Of a stretch of DNA of 64,000 bases, positions 16,746 to 24,640 are shown piece by piece. The stretch is from Actomonas sp051209155 (GTDB lineage Bacteria > Verrucomicrobiota > Verrucomicrobiia > Opitutales > Opitutaceae): assembly GCA_051209155.1 (NCBI GenBank), contig JBPJGB010000002.1. One strand, 5' to 3'. The position numbers and the translations under genes are program-made. Each line of letters begins with the position of its first letter. The first letter of the stretch is position 1. Under the pieces are notes generated by a model. That model had not been told where the DNA came from, did no database searches, and saw only the letters and a program-made list of their open reading frames with translations.

Positions 16746-18392
16746 TCAGCCTCGACCCTTGCCGTTCTTGGCAGATTTCTTGTCGGACTTTTTGCCCGAT
16801 TTACCGGTATGCGGCTTGCCGGACTTCTGGTCGGATTTGCCGTGGTCGCGGCGACCGACCTCGCCGCCGAGTTCGCGGTAGATGTCGAGGTTGCGGCCAC
16901 GATTGATCTCGAGCAGGGCGGCGACCAGATTGGCAACACGCTCGGCCGGGGTGTTGCCGGCGATCACGAAACCGGGGTCGCGGAACTCGACACGGAGGTA
17001 GGCCTCGTAGGCGTCGATGTCACCGGCCATGGCGGCGATCTCGGTTTGCAGGCCATCGATGAAGGCGTTGGCCGAATCGAGATCGAGCACGAGGCCGAGG
17101 ATCTGCTGTTGCTGATCGGCGATCGTCGCGTTGGCGGCGGCGAGCTCGGCGGTGAGGTTGGCGACTGCGGCCTCGGAGGCGGCGAGCTGCGCTTCGAGGT
17201 CAGCCTTGTCTGCCATGCACGCGGTCAGCTGGGCGCTGAGGTCGTCGATCTGGGCGTTGGCGGCGGCCAGCGAGGCGCTCAGGTGTTGGTTGGCCGCGAG
17301 GGCGAGGTTGAGCTGATTCGAGAGCGCGGAGTTCTCGGCCGTGAGCACCGTGATCTGGCCTTCGAGGTTGGCGACGTCGGCCGCGAGCGCTTGGTTCGCG
17401 GCGTTGGCTTCAGCGAGCTGGGCCGTGAGGGTGGTGATGGAGCTGTTGGCGGCGGCGAGTTCGGACTCCAGCGCGGTGATCTGGGCGTTGGCGGCGTTGA
17501 GCTCGGCGGCGAGGCCCGCGGTGTTCGCGTTCGCGTCGTTCAACTGCGCTTGCAAGGAAGCGATGGTGGCGTTGGCGGCATCAAGCTGGACCTGCAGCGC
17601 GGCACCGTCGTCTTGGCACGCGTCGAGTTGGGCCTGGAGCAGAGCGACGAGGTCGTCGCAATCCGCGAGCTGTTGTTCGAGTTCGGCGATCTTGGCCTCG
17701 AACTCCGGCCGCGGATCGAGCGGGTTGGGATCGGAGCCATCGAGCACGCCGTCGCCATCGGTGTCGGGGTTACTCGGATCGGTGCCAAGGGTTTCCTCTT
17801 CGGCGTCGGTCAGGCCATCGACGTCGGAGTCGCCGGCTTCACCGAGGATGAAGCCCTCATCGGCGTCGACAGTGATGTCGATGCGGTAGTTGAAGCCGAC
17901 GATGCCTCCCCAGTCAACGAGGGTGAGGTAGAGGGTGTTGAGGCCCGGGACGAGGGCGGTGCCGGGCGGGGTGAAGTTACCGCGGCCGTCGATCGTGCCG
18001 AGTTCTGTATCATTTAGCGCAACGATGCCGCGGTTGTCGGCGTTCATCTGCACAACGATGTCCGGCTCGCCGATCCACCCATCCGGCGCGATGAAGCGGA
18101 TGCGGTAGAGGGTGGTGGAGTCGATTCCGACGGAGTTATCGGGATCAAAATTGACCCAGCTGGTGGTGCCTTCGATGAGGCCCCAGGGATGGGTGCCGGA
18201 AAGGTAGGCGGGCTGCCAGGTGACGCCATTGTCGCGCGAAGCCTCGGCGTAGAGGTCAACATCGCCGATGGTGCCATTGGCGCCCAGGACGGTGAGGGTC
18301 TGCAATTCGGCCTTGGCCGAGGATAGAAGTGCGCCAAGGCCGAAGACCAAGGCACAAACCGGACGAACGAATGAGTTTGGGAGTAGTTTCAT
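16746..18392 (-). CDS. Secreted rod protein A: TSP3-like calcium repeats plus 14-residue-periodic coiled coil
   Basis: This 548-residue protein has a signal peptide (1-28, ending SSAKA) and a beta-rich N-terminal domain (about 30-185). A block of aspartate-rich calcium-binding motifs of the thrombospondin type-3 kind follows (188-226, with DSDVDGLTDAEE and DTDGDGVLDGSDPNP). A coiled coil from residue 235 to 458 is made of 16 unbroken 14-residue units with hydrophobic residues at positions 1 and 4. The C-terminus has a conserved domain (EFRDPGFVI, LDIYREL) and a Lys/Gly/Ser-rich tail. I chose the ATG at 18392 because the signal peptide starts there. It is a paralog of the neighbouring protein B; function is unknown. 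A structural, surface or matrix role is likely from the architecture. Confidence 0.8.
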   Translation of the reverse strand: MKLLPNSFVRPVCALVFGLGALLSSAKAELQTLTVLGANGTIGDVDLYAEASRDNGVTWQPAYLSGTHPWGLIEGTTSWVNFDPDNSVGIDSTTLYRIRFIAPDGWIGEPDIVVQMNADNRGIVALNDTELGTIDGRGNFTPPGTALVPGLNTLYLTLVDWGGIVGFNYRIDITVDADEGFILGEAGDSDVDGLTDAEEETLGTDPSNPDTDGDGVLDGSDPNPLDPRPEFEAKIAELEQQLADCDDLVALLQAQLDACQDDGAALQVQLDAANATIASLQAQLNDANANTAGLAAELNAANAQITALESELAAANSSITTLTAQLAEANAANQALAADVANLEGQITVLTAENSALSNQLNLALAANQHLSASLAAANAQIDDLSAQLTACMADKADLEAQLAASEAAVANLTAELAAANATIADQQQQILGLVLDLDSANAFIDGLQTEIAAMAGDIDAYEAYLRVEFRDPGFVIAGNTPAERVANLVAALLEINRGRNLDIYRELGGEVGRRDHGKSDQKSGKPHTGKSGKKSDKKSAKNGKGRG

Positions 18393-18866
18393 CGAGTTTT
18401 GGTTAGTTGACGCTGGGAAAGTCGCCTTCGATTTTGGGGAAAGACGGCGATGTGGAACGCCGGACATGCGCAATCCGAATTAAGTAGGGGACACGGCCTA
18501 CGAAGATTTTGGGGGTTGAGGGCGGGCACATCCCGGGGGCATAGGAGATAGGCGATCTAACCGAGCGAAACCCAATAGAATTGCCTGGATAGATATACCT
18601 ATACGACCGCTAACCCAGTGGGTAGCCGGCGCGGGGGTGGCAAGAGCTCATTGCGGCACTCTGCATCTTTTTCGGCCCTATTAGTAATTTAATAGCAATA
18701 GGATACGAAAGGGTCCCTCGAAGAGGGTGCATACGGCCCCCTCGAGCTGTGTGCAGTTCGGTCGAGCGCGGGCTCGGTTATCGGTCGCTGGAAAACTGGC
18801 GGCCATACGGGCGCACCTAGCGTCGCCTTTGGCGTCACTGGAGGCGCCGCGGAGGAGGCTGCTGAT

Positions 18867-18882
18867 GGCAGTCGCGACTGCC
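18867..18882. repeat. 16-bp perfect palindrome
   Basis: GGCAGTCGCGACTGCC is a perfect palindrome in the region between the two rod genes, 8 nt from the larger inverted repeat at 18890-18929. No T tract follows. Confidence 0.7.
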
Positions 18883-18889
18883 GGTCCCT

Positions 18890-18929
18890 CAACGCGCGCG
18901 TCGGCAATCCGAGCGCGACGCGCGCGTTG
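18890..18929. repeat. Strong inverted repeat (14-bp stem) downstream of rod protein B
   Basis: CAACGCGCGCGTCG (18890-18903) is the exact reverse complement of 18916-18929, with a 12-nt loop. It begins 24 nt after the stop of protein B, on the minus strand. It could end or stabilise that transcript, but there is no T tract on either strand. Confidence 0.75.
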
Positions 18930-18953
18930 CGGGCCTTATCGTCCCGCCAGCGG

Positions 18954-20924
18954 CTACTTATTCTTGGGTTTGCCGCCTGGTGACTGGCTGGTTTCGCCGG
19001 TGAGGCCGCGGTAGATGTCGAGGTGGCGGCTGCGGTTCATCTCGAGCATGATGCCAACCAGGTTGGCGATCTTTTCGGCTTCGGTTTCACCGGGGATCAC
19101 GAAACCGGGATCGCGGAACTCAGTGCGAAGGAAGGCCTCGTAGGCGTCGAGGTCGTTGCCGATGGCACTGAGTCGGGCAGCTTGCGCCGCGTTGATTGCT
19201 TCAAGATTTTCAATGGCGTTGTTGGCCGACTCCAAGTCGAGCACGAGTCCGGCAATTTGACCTGCCTGCGTGTCGATCGTCTGATTGGCGGAACTCAGCG
19301 CGGCGGAGAGGCTGGCCACTTCCGATTGGGAGGAGGCGAGGGCAGTCTGCAATGCGGCGTTGTCGGCTTCACTGGTCGCCAGGGCCGCGGTAAGGTCAGT
19401 GATCTCACCGTTGGCGTTGTCGAGGGCGGTTTGTAGCGCGGCACTTTGCGCCTGCGAATCGGTCAGCGACTGACTGAGCGCGGCGATACTGTCGTTGAGC
19501 GTGGCGATTTGCCCGTTGGCTGCCGCGAGGTCGGTCGTGAGACCGGTGATCTGGTCGTTGGCCGCAGTGAGGTCGGCCGTGAGCAGGGTGATCTCCTCGT
19601 TGGCCGCGGCGAGCTGGGCCTCGAGGGCCGTGTTCGTGTCGGTGGCTGTGGCGAGCTGAGCTTCGAGGTCGGCAACATGGGCTTCGCTGGCGGTCAGATC
19701 GGCGGTGACTTCAGCGATGCTGTCGTTGGCCGCGGCGAGCTGGGCCTCGAGTCCGACGATGATCGTGTTGGCTGCGCTCAGTTCGTCTTCGAGGAGGGAG
19801 TTGGTCTGCTCCGTTTGTTGGAGATCGACCTGCAGACTTTCGGCCAAGGCGTTGGCGGCATCGAGATCGGCCTGCAGCAGGGCGCTGGCGGCCTCGTTCG
19901 CGGCGAGTTGGGCGGTGAGGTCGGCGGTCTCGGCCAAGACGGCGTCGAGTTCCCCTTCCAGCGCGGTAATGGCAGCGGCGTCGGCTTCGGTCTGAGCCAT
20001 CAGAGCGGCGGCCAAGTCGTCGCAGTCGACCAGCTGCTGCGTCAGGTCCGCGACCCGGGCCCGAAGCTCGGGCTCAGGGTCGGTGGGATTGGAGTCAGCA
20101 CCGTCTTCGACGCCATCATTGTCGGTATCGGGGACAAGGGGATCGGTGCCGAACGCGACCTCATCGCCGTCGGACAAGTTGTCTCCGTCGGTATCCGGAT
20201 TGTTCATATCCGTGCCAAGCAGATCTTCCTCGGCGTCGAACAGGCCGTCGCCATCGGAATCGGTGTTCCAAGGGGTTGGCCCCGTGTCTTCGAGGGTGAG
20301 CCAAGCACCCGGATCGCCGATGTCGGATGAGGCCGTGCCTGAGGCGCGAATATTGATATTCCGCAGGGCTACGCCCGCGTAGTTGCCGGCGAAGGAAGCG
20401 GGAATGGTGTCGGTAATCGTCAAGGACGTGAAGGACACAGGTGTTCCCGACGTCAGTTGCCCCGACCAATTGAAGTTCAAGAGTGCGCGGTCGTCCGGAG
20501 CACCGGGGCCGGAAAGGCTGACGCGGGCGTTGCCGTTGGTAACCGTCCCCTCGAGATCCGTGAAACTGAACTGAGCCGAGGAGTTGTAGTAGCGACCAGC
20601 CGTGTAGCTGGTGCTGCCGCCGCCAAATTGGGCGCTGAGGGAGGCGTTTTGAACTCCAGCGGGCGGGGTAACCACAAATTTTTTCCCGGCCGGTGCTTCC
20701 CACGTCACGGACCAGGTCACGTCACCGGCGGTGCTGAACTGGTAGCTGAAATTGCCGACGGAAGTGTCCTTCAGCAGAGAGCTCGTGGATCCCCCTCCAG
20801 AATAATAATCGAGATAGTAGGTGGAAGAGCTCTCGGTGGGCGTAACGGTGTGCTGAATCTGCGCAGACATTACTCCAGCCGCGAAAACGGAAAGGAGGAG
20901 GGTTAGGAAGCGTTGAGTCATCAT
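18954..20924 (-). CDS. Secreted rod protein B: TSP3-like calcium repeats plus 308-residue coiled coil
   Basis: This 656-residue protein is a paralog of protein A. It has a signal peptide (1-20, ending AAGVMS) and a beta-rich N-terminal domain (21-220) different in sequence from that of A. Aspartate-rich calcium-type repeats (221-283) include DSDGDGLFDAEE, DTDGDNLSDGDE and DTDNDGVEDGADSNP. A coiled coil spans residues 291-598 as 22 consecutive 14-residue units without a phase break. The C-terminal domain (599-656) has EFRDPGFVIPG and RHLDIYRGL. A single Cys at the start of the coil (VDCDDL) matches ADCDDL in protein A. The start is one of two adjacent ATG codons (20924 or 20921). Function is unknown; a calcium-stabilised extracellular rod is my reading. 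Confidence 0.8.
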   Translation of the reverse strand: MMTQRFLTLLLSVFAAGVMSAQIQHTVTPTESSSTYYLDYYSGGGSTSSLLKDTSVGNFSYQFSTAGDVTWSVTWEAPAGKKFVVTPPAGVQNASLSAQFGGGSTSYTAGRYYNSSAQFSFTDLEGTVTNGNARVSLSGPGAPDDRALLNFNWSGQLTSGTPVSFTSLTITDTIPASFAGNYAGVALRNINIRASGTASSDIGDPGAWLTLEDTGPTPWNTDSDGDGLFDAEEDLLGTDMNNPDTDGDNLSDGDEVAFGTDPLVPDTDNDGVEDGADSNPTDPEPELRARVADLTQQLVDCDDLAAALMAQTEADAAAITALEGELDAVLAETADLTAQLAANEAASALLQADLDAANALAESLQVDLQQTEQTNSLLEDELSAANTIIVGLEAQLAAANDSIAEVTADLTASEAHVADLEAQLATATDTNTALEAQLAAANEEITLLTADLTAANDQITGLTTDLAAANGQIATLNDSIAALSQSLTDSQAQSAALQTALDNANGEITDLTAALATSEADNAALQTALASSQSEVASLSAALSSANQTIDTQAGQIAGLVLDLESANNAIENLEAINAAQAARLSAIGNDLDAYEAFLRTEFRDPGFVIPGETEAEKIANLVGIMLEMNRSRHLDIYRGLTGETSQSPGGKPKNK

Positions 20925-21125
20925 GGGCAGGTGGTTTTCGCATTGGCCTACCGGAGGGAAGAGAGAGGGCTTGGTGTCCGATAGGGGCAGGGAAACACTA
21001 GGTGCAATACCCCAGCTTAGTGCCCATGGGTGACCCGTTATCCGGACAGATTCGATGTCGGATTGATCGGCGGTAGGAGACTTTGACGAACGGTTTCGTG
21101 GCGCCCGGTCGCTCGGTCCGGGCAC

Positions 21126-21154
21126 AAAAAAGGCGTGCCGCGAGCGGCACGCCT
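21126..21154 (-). terminator. Intrinsic terminator of the pdhABC operon
   Basis: AGGCGTGCCGC and its complement form an 11-bp inverted repeat (21131-21154). On the minus strand it is followed by a T run (21126-21130 read as A on the plus strand). It lies 28 nt downstream of the E2 stop. Confidence 0.88.
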
Positions 21155-21182
21155 GTAAATGAGTTCGGTATCCGGTGCGTGG

Positions 21183-22448
21183 TTACACCAGCAGCAGCGC
21201 CGGGCTTTCCAGCAGGGTCTTGAGGGCGACCAGGAATTCCGCGCCGACCGCTCCGTCGACCACGCGGTGGTCGCAGGAGAGGGTGAGGTTCATGCGGTGG
21301 CCCATCACGATCTGCCCGTTGACGACGACCGGCTTTTCGACGGTGGTGCCGACCGCGAGGATGGCGGCGTTGGGCGGGTTGATGATGGCCTTGAAGCTGT
21401 TGATGCCCATCATGCCGAGGTTGCTGACGCAGAAGGTGCCGCCCGTGAATTGGGCGGGGGTGAGCTTCTTGTTCTTGGCGGCCTTGGCGAGGGAGCGGAC
21501 TTCCTTGCTGATGTCGAAGACCGACTTGTCATGCGCGTCGAACACGACGGGCGTGATCAGACCGTCCGGCATCGCGACCGCGAAGGATACGTTGGCACGG
21601 CTGTGGGCGCGCACCTGGCCGCCTTCCCAGGAGCAGTTGACCGCGGGAACCTTACGCAGGGCTTCGGCGCTGGCCTTGAGGATGAGATCGTTGACCGAAA
21701 GCTTCACGCCGTCGTCGGCGAGGCCGCCATTCAACTGAGCGCGCAGGGCGAGTAGGGGAGCGGCGTCGACCTCGATATCGAGGTAGAAGTGAGGGATCTG
21801 GGTCTTCGACTCGACCAGGCGGCGGGCGATGGTGGCACGCATGCCGGAGACCGGCGTGGTCTTGTCGGCTTGGATCGGACCCTTGCTGCGGTAGCCGCCC
21901 GGACCACCGGACTCGGCCGCGGCGATGACATCGGCGCGACGAATGCGGCCACCGGTGCCGGTGCCTTTGACGCGGGCAAGGTCGACGCCCTTTTCCTGGG
22001 CGAGCTTGCGGGCGAGCGGGGAGACCTTGAGGCGGGTGCCATCGACCACAGGGGCCGGATTGGCACCTTCGGAAACGGGCGCGGGAGCCGGCTCGGGGGC
22101 GGGCGCGGGCGCTGCCTCGGTCTTCGGTGCGTCTTCCTTGGAGGTTTCCTCCTTGGCTTCTTCCTTGGGTTCGGGCGCGGCTTTCTTGGCGGGGGCCTCG
22201 ACGGTTTCGCCTTCCTGACCCACGGCGCAGAGGGCTTCGCCGATCGCGACCTGTTCGCCTTCGCCGGCGAAGATTTTAAGGAGCGTGCCGTCGAAGAAGC
22301 ATTCGAGCTCCATCGTGGCCTTGTCGGTTTCGACCTCTGCGAGCATGTCGCCGGCGGCTACCTTCTCGCCTTCCTTCTTCAACCATTTGACCAGCGTGCC
22401 CACCGTCATGGTGTCGCTGAGTTTCGGCATTTCGATGATGTCGGCCAT
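21183..22448 (-). CDS. pdhC: Pyruvate dehydrogenase complex E2, dihydrolipoyllysine acetyltransferase
   Basis: This 421-residue protein has one lipoyl domain at the N-terminus, with the lipoylated Lys in EVETDKATMELECF. An Ala/Pro/Glu-rich linker (about 85-135) and the peripheral subunit-binding domain (VSPLARKLAQEKG...GTGTGGRI) follow. The C-terminal acetyltransferase domain carries the catalytic motif DHRVVDG. It transfers the acetyl group from lipoyl to CoA. It is the last gene of the E1alpha-E1beta-E2 operon, 14 nt after pdhB. No E3 (lipoamide dehydrogenase) gene lies next to it. Confidence 0.93.
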   Translation of the reverse strand: MADIIEMPKLSDTMTVGTLVKWLKKEGEKVAAGDMLAEVETDKATMELECFFDGTLLKIFAGEGEQVAIGEALCAVGQEGETVEAPAKKAAPEPKEEAKEETSKEDAPKTEAAPAPAPEPAPAPVSEGANPAPVVDGTRLKVSPLARKLAQEKGVDLARVKGTGTGGRIRRADVIAAAESGGPGGYRSKGPIQADKTTPVSGMRATIARRLVESKTQIPHFYLDIEVDAAPLLALRAQLNGGLADDGVKLSVNDLILKASAEALRKVPAVNCSWEGGQVRAHSRANVSFAVAMPDGLITPVVFDAHDKSVFDISKEVRSLAKAAKNKKLTPAQFTGGTFCVSNLGMMGINSFKAIINPPNAAILAVGTTVEKPVVVNGQIVMGHRMNLTLSCDHRVVDGAVGAEFLVALKTLLESPALLLV

Positions 22449-22462
22449 GGTGTGTGTCGGTG

Positions 22463-23446
22463 TTAGGCTTTCAGGGCTTGGCGGGCGGCGACGGCCACGC
22501 GGTTGATGTTCGGCAGTTGCTCGACCTCGACGGGTGGGCTGTAGATGGCCGGCGCGTCGATCGTGGTGACGCGGGTGATGGGGGCGTCGAGTTGATCGAA
22601 GGCTTCCTCCTGGATCATGAAACCGAGCTGGGCACCGACGGAGGCGAAGGGCTTTTGTTCCTCGACGATGAGCACGCGGTGGGTCTTGGCGACCGAGCGC
22701 AGCACGGTGTCGATGTCGAGCGGGCGGATAGAGCGCAGGTCGACGACCTCGATGGAGGCGCCGTCTTCCTTGGCGATCTGCTCGGCGGCGGCGAGGGAGT
22801 GCAGCACGGAGCGGCCGTAGGTGACGATGGTGAGGTCGGTGCCCACGCGCTTCACGTCGGCGAGGCCGAGCGGGATGAGCAGGTCCTTGTCGTCGGAGAC
22901 CTCGCCCTTCTCACCGTAGAGCATCGTGTTCTCGAGGAAGAACACCGGGTCATTGTCGCGGATGGCGCTCTTGAGCAGACCCTTGGCGTCGGCCGGCGTG
23001 GCGGGCACGACGACCTTCACGCCCGGGTGATTGGCGAGCACGTTTTCCGGGGTGTGGGAGTGGGTGGCGCCGACGTTGGTGCCGCCGTTGGCGGGGCCAC
23101 GGATGACGATCGGGCAGTTGATGAGACCACCGGACATGTAACGCACGTTGGCGGCGTTGTTCAGGATCTGGTCAAAGGCGACCGAGTAAAACGACCAGAA
23201 CATGAGCTCCATGACCGGGCGGACGCCGAGCATGGAGGCGCCGATACCGGTGCCGATGAAGCCGGCTTCGGAGATCGGGGTGTCGACGATGCGCTTGGGG
23301 CCGAACTTTTCGAGCAGGCCTTCGGAGACTTTGTAAGCGCCGTTGAATTGGGCGACTTCTTCGCCCATGAGCATGACGTTCTCGTCGCGCTCGAGTTCTT
23401 CGGCGAGGGCGTGGCGAACGGCTTCGCGGTAAGTGATTTCAGGCAT
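22463..23446 (-). CDS. pdhB: Pyruvate dehydrogenase E1 component, beta subunit
   Basis: This 327-residue protein begins MPEITYREAVRHALAEE and contains the E1-beta hallmarks: MGEEVAQFNGAYKVSEGL, DTPISEAGFIGTGIGASM and the C-terminal transketolase region near VVDLRSIRPLDIDTV. With the alpha subunit it forms the thiamine-diphosphate-dependent decarboxylase that feeds acetyl groups to E2. Gene order alpha-beta-E2, with gaps of 18 and 14 nt, indicates one transcript. Confidence 0.94.
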   Translation of the reverse strand: MPEITYREAVRHALAEELERDENVMLMGEEVAQFNGAYKVSEGLLEKFGPKRIVDTPISEAGFIGTGIGASMLGVRPVMELMFWSFYSVAFDQILNNAANVRYMSGGLINCPIVIRGPANGGTNVGATHSHTPENVLANHPGVKVVVPATPADAKGLLKSAIRDNDPVFFLENTMLYGEKGEVSDDKDLLIPLGLADVKRVGTDLTIVTYGRSVLHSLAAAEQIAKEDGASIEVVDLRSIRPLDIDTVLRSVAKTHRVLIVEEQKPFASVGAQLGFMIQEEAFDQLDAPITRVTTIDAPAIYSPPVEVEQLPNINRVAVAARQALKA

Positions 23447-23464
23447 GGTGGAACGCGAAAAGGT

Positions 23465-24538
23465 TTAGCTGAAAAAGAGGCGACCCTTGGAGGTGCGCTG
23501 GTCCGGGTGATCGGTTTCCCAGTAGACATCGGTTTGGATGTCGGCCGGCGTCGGGAACGGGCTGTCCTCGGCGAACTTGGCGGCGGCTTCGGCCTCCTCG
23601 CGGGCAGCGGTGTCGATCTCCTTGATCAGGTCTTCGGTAAGCACGCCTTCGTCGGAGAGCTCGCTCTGGAAGACGGCGATCGGATCCTTGTTCTTGCGAT
23701 ACTCGTCGATCTCGTCGCGGGTGCGATAGGTTTTGTCCGGGTCGGCGACGGAGTGACCGCGGTAGCGGTAGGTGTCGATTTCGACCACGGAAGGTTTGTG
23801 ATCGTTGCGGGCGAGCTCGAGGCAGTCGTGGATGCAGGCGCGCACCTCGTAGACATCGTGGCCGAGGCACTTGGCCCAGTGGATGCCGTAGCCGGCGGCG
23901 CGCTCGGCGAGGCCCGGGCCGGCGGAGGAACGGATCTGCGAGGTGCCCATGGAGTAACGGTTGTTCTCGATGACAAACACGCAGGGCAGGTCCCACAGGC
24001 CGGCGAGGTTCATGGCCTCGTGCACGGCACCCTGATTGACGGCGCCGTCGCCCATGAAGGCCATGGCGGCGCCCTTCTTGCCTTGGTATTTCACGCCGTA
24101 GGCGAGACCGGTGCCGAGCGGAATCTGGCCGCCGACGATGCCGTGGCCGCCCCAGTAGTTTTTGTCGGGCGCGAAGTAGTGCATCGAGCCGCCTTTGCCC
24201 TTGGAGCAGCCGGTGGCCTTGCCGTAGAGCTCGGCCATCAGCGGGCCGGTTTCCATGCCGACGGCGATGGCGTGGCCGTGATCGCGGTAGGCAGTGATGA
24301 CGTGATCGTGCTCGCCCATCAGCGAACAGCAGCCGACGGCGACTGCTTCCTGACCGATATACAGGTGGAGGAAGCCGCCGATCTTCTTGGCTTGGTAGGC
24401 GCGCAGACTGCGCTCCTCAAAACGGCGGATGCGCACCATCTTGCGATAGAGCTCAATTTTGGCGTCGGCCGAGAGCTGCGCGTTGATGGCGGCTTTGGCG
24501 GCGTCGGTGGATGGTTGGGATGTCTTATCTTTGCTCAC
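23465..24538 (-). CDS. pdhA: Pyruvate dehydrogenase E1 component, alpha subunit
   Basis: This 357-residue protein has the thiamine-diphosphate binding motif of E1-alpha, MGDGAVNQGAVHEAMNLA...IENN, preceded by GGHGIVGGQIPLGTGLAYG. The regulatory-loop sequence YRYRGHSVADPDKTYR is also conserved. The first 30 residues are low-complexity. It heads the pdh operon. A 102-nt gap separates it from the hybrid kinase gene upstream on the same strand. Confidence 0.94.
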   Translation of the reverse strand: MSKDKTSQPSTDAAKAAINAQLSADAKIELYRKMVRIRRFEERSLRAYQAKKIGGFLHLYIGQEAVAVGCCSLMGEHDHVITAYRDHGHAIAVGMETGPLMAELYGKATGCSKGKGGSMHYFAPDKNYWGGHGIVGGQIPLGTGLAYGVKYQGKKGAAMAFMGDGAVNQGAVHEAMNLAGLWDLPCVFVIENNRYSMGTSQIRSSAGPGLAERAAGYGIHWAKCLGHDVYEVRACIHDCLELARNDHKPSVVEIDTYRYRGHSVADPDKTYRTRDEIDEYRKNKDPIAVFQSELSDEGVLTEDLIKEIDTAAREEAEAAAKFAEDSPFPTPADIQTDVYWETDHPDQRTSKGRLFFS

Positions 24539-24640
24539 AAGGCAGGGTGAGTTGGTTGGTGAACCGGCGAGTGTTCGGTGGCCCCTAGGTGAGGCAAGTG
24601 AATTGTCCGTTGGCGAGGGGACCCGAACGCGGTTTGTGGC

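Larger units (their letters stand above)
18393..18953. other. 561-bp intergenic region between the two rod-protein genes
   Basis: I find no credible gene here. The part near protein A is less GC-rich (18541-18720) and should hold its promoter, which reads toward lower coordinates. The part near protein B contains two strong inverted repeats, listed separately. A weak inverted repeat, CCTATT...AATAGG, sits around 18678-18703. Confidence 0.6.

Noticed and set aside
18708..18953. Short open frames in the gap between the two rod genes
   Set aside because: They are Arg- and Ser-rich, have no ribosome binding site, and overlap the two inverted repeats. No coding signal is seen.
19130..20060. Repeated 42-bp periodicity as a DNA repeat array or CRISPR-like element
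   Set aside because: The periodicity follows the 14-residue coiled-coil units of rod protein B. The DNA copies diverge and no spacer pattern exists.
22454..24550. Long open frame of 698 codons on the plus strand
   Set aside because: It is antisense to pdhA and pdhB, which are certain from their motifs. The translation is low-complexity (Gly, Val, Asp, Ala-rich) with no domain, as expected from GC-rich codon-position mirroring.
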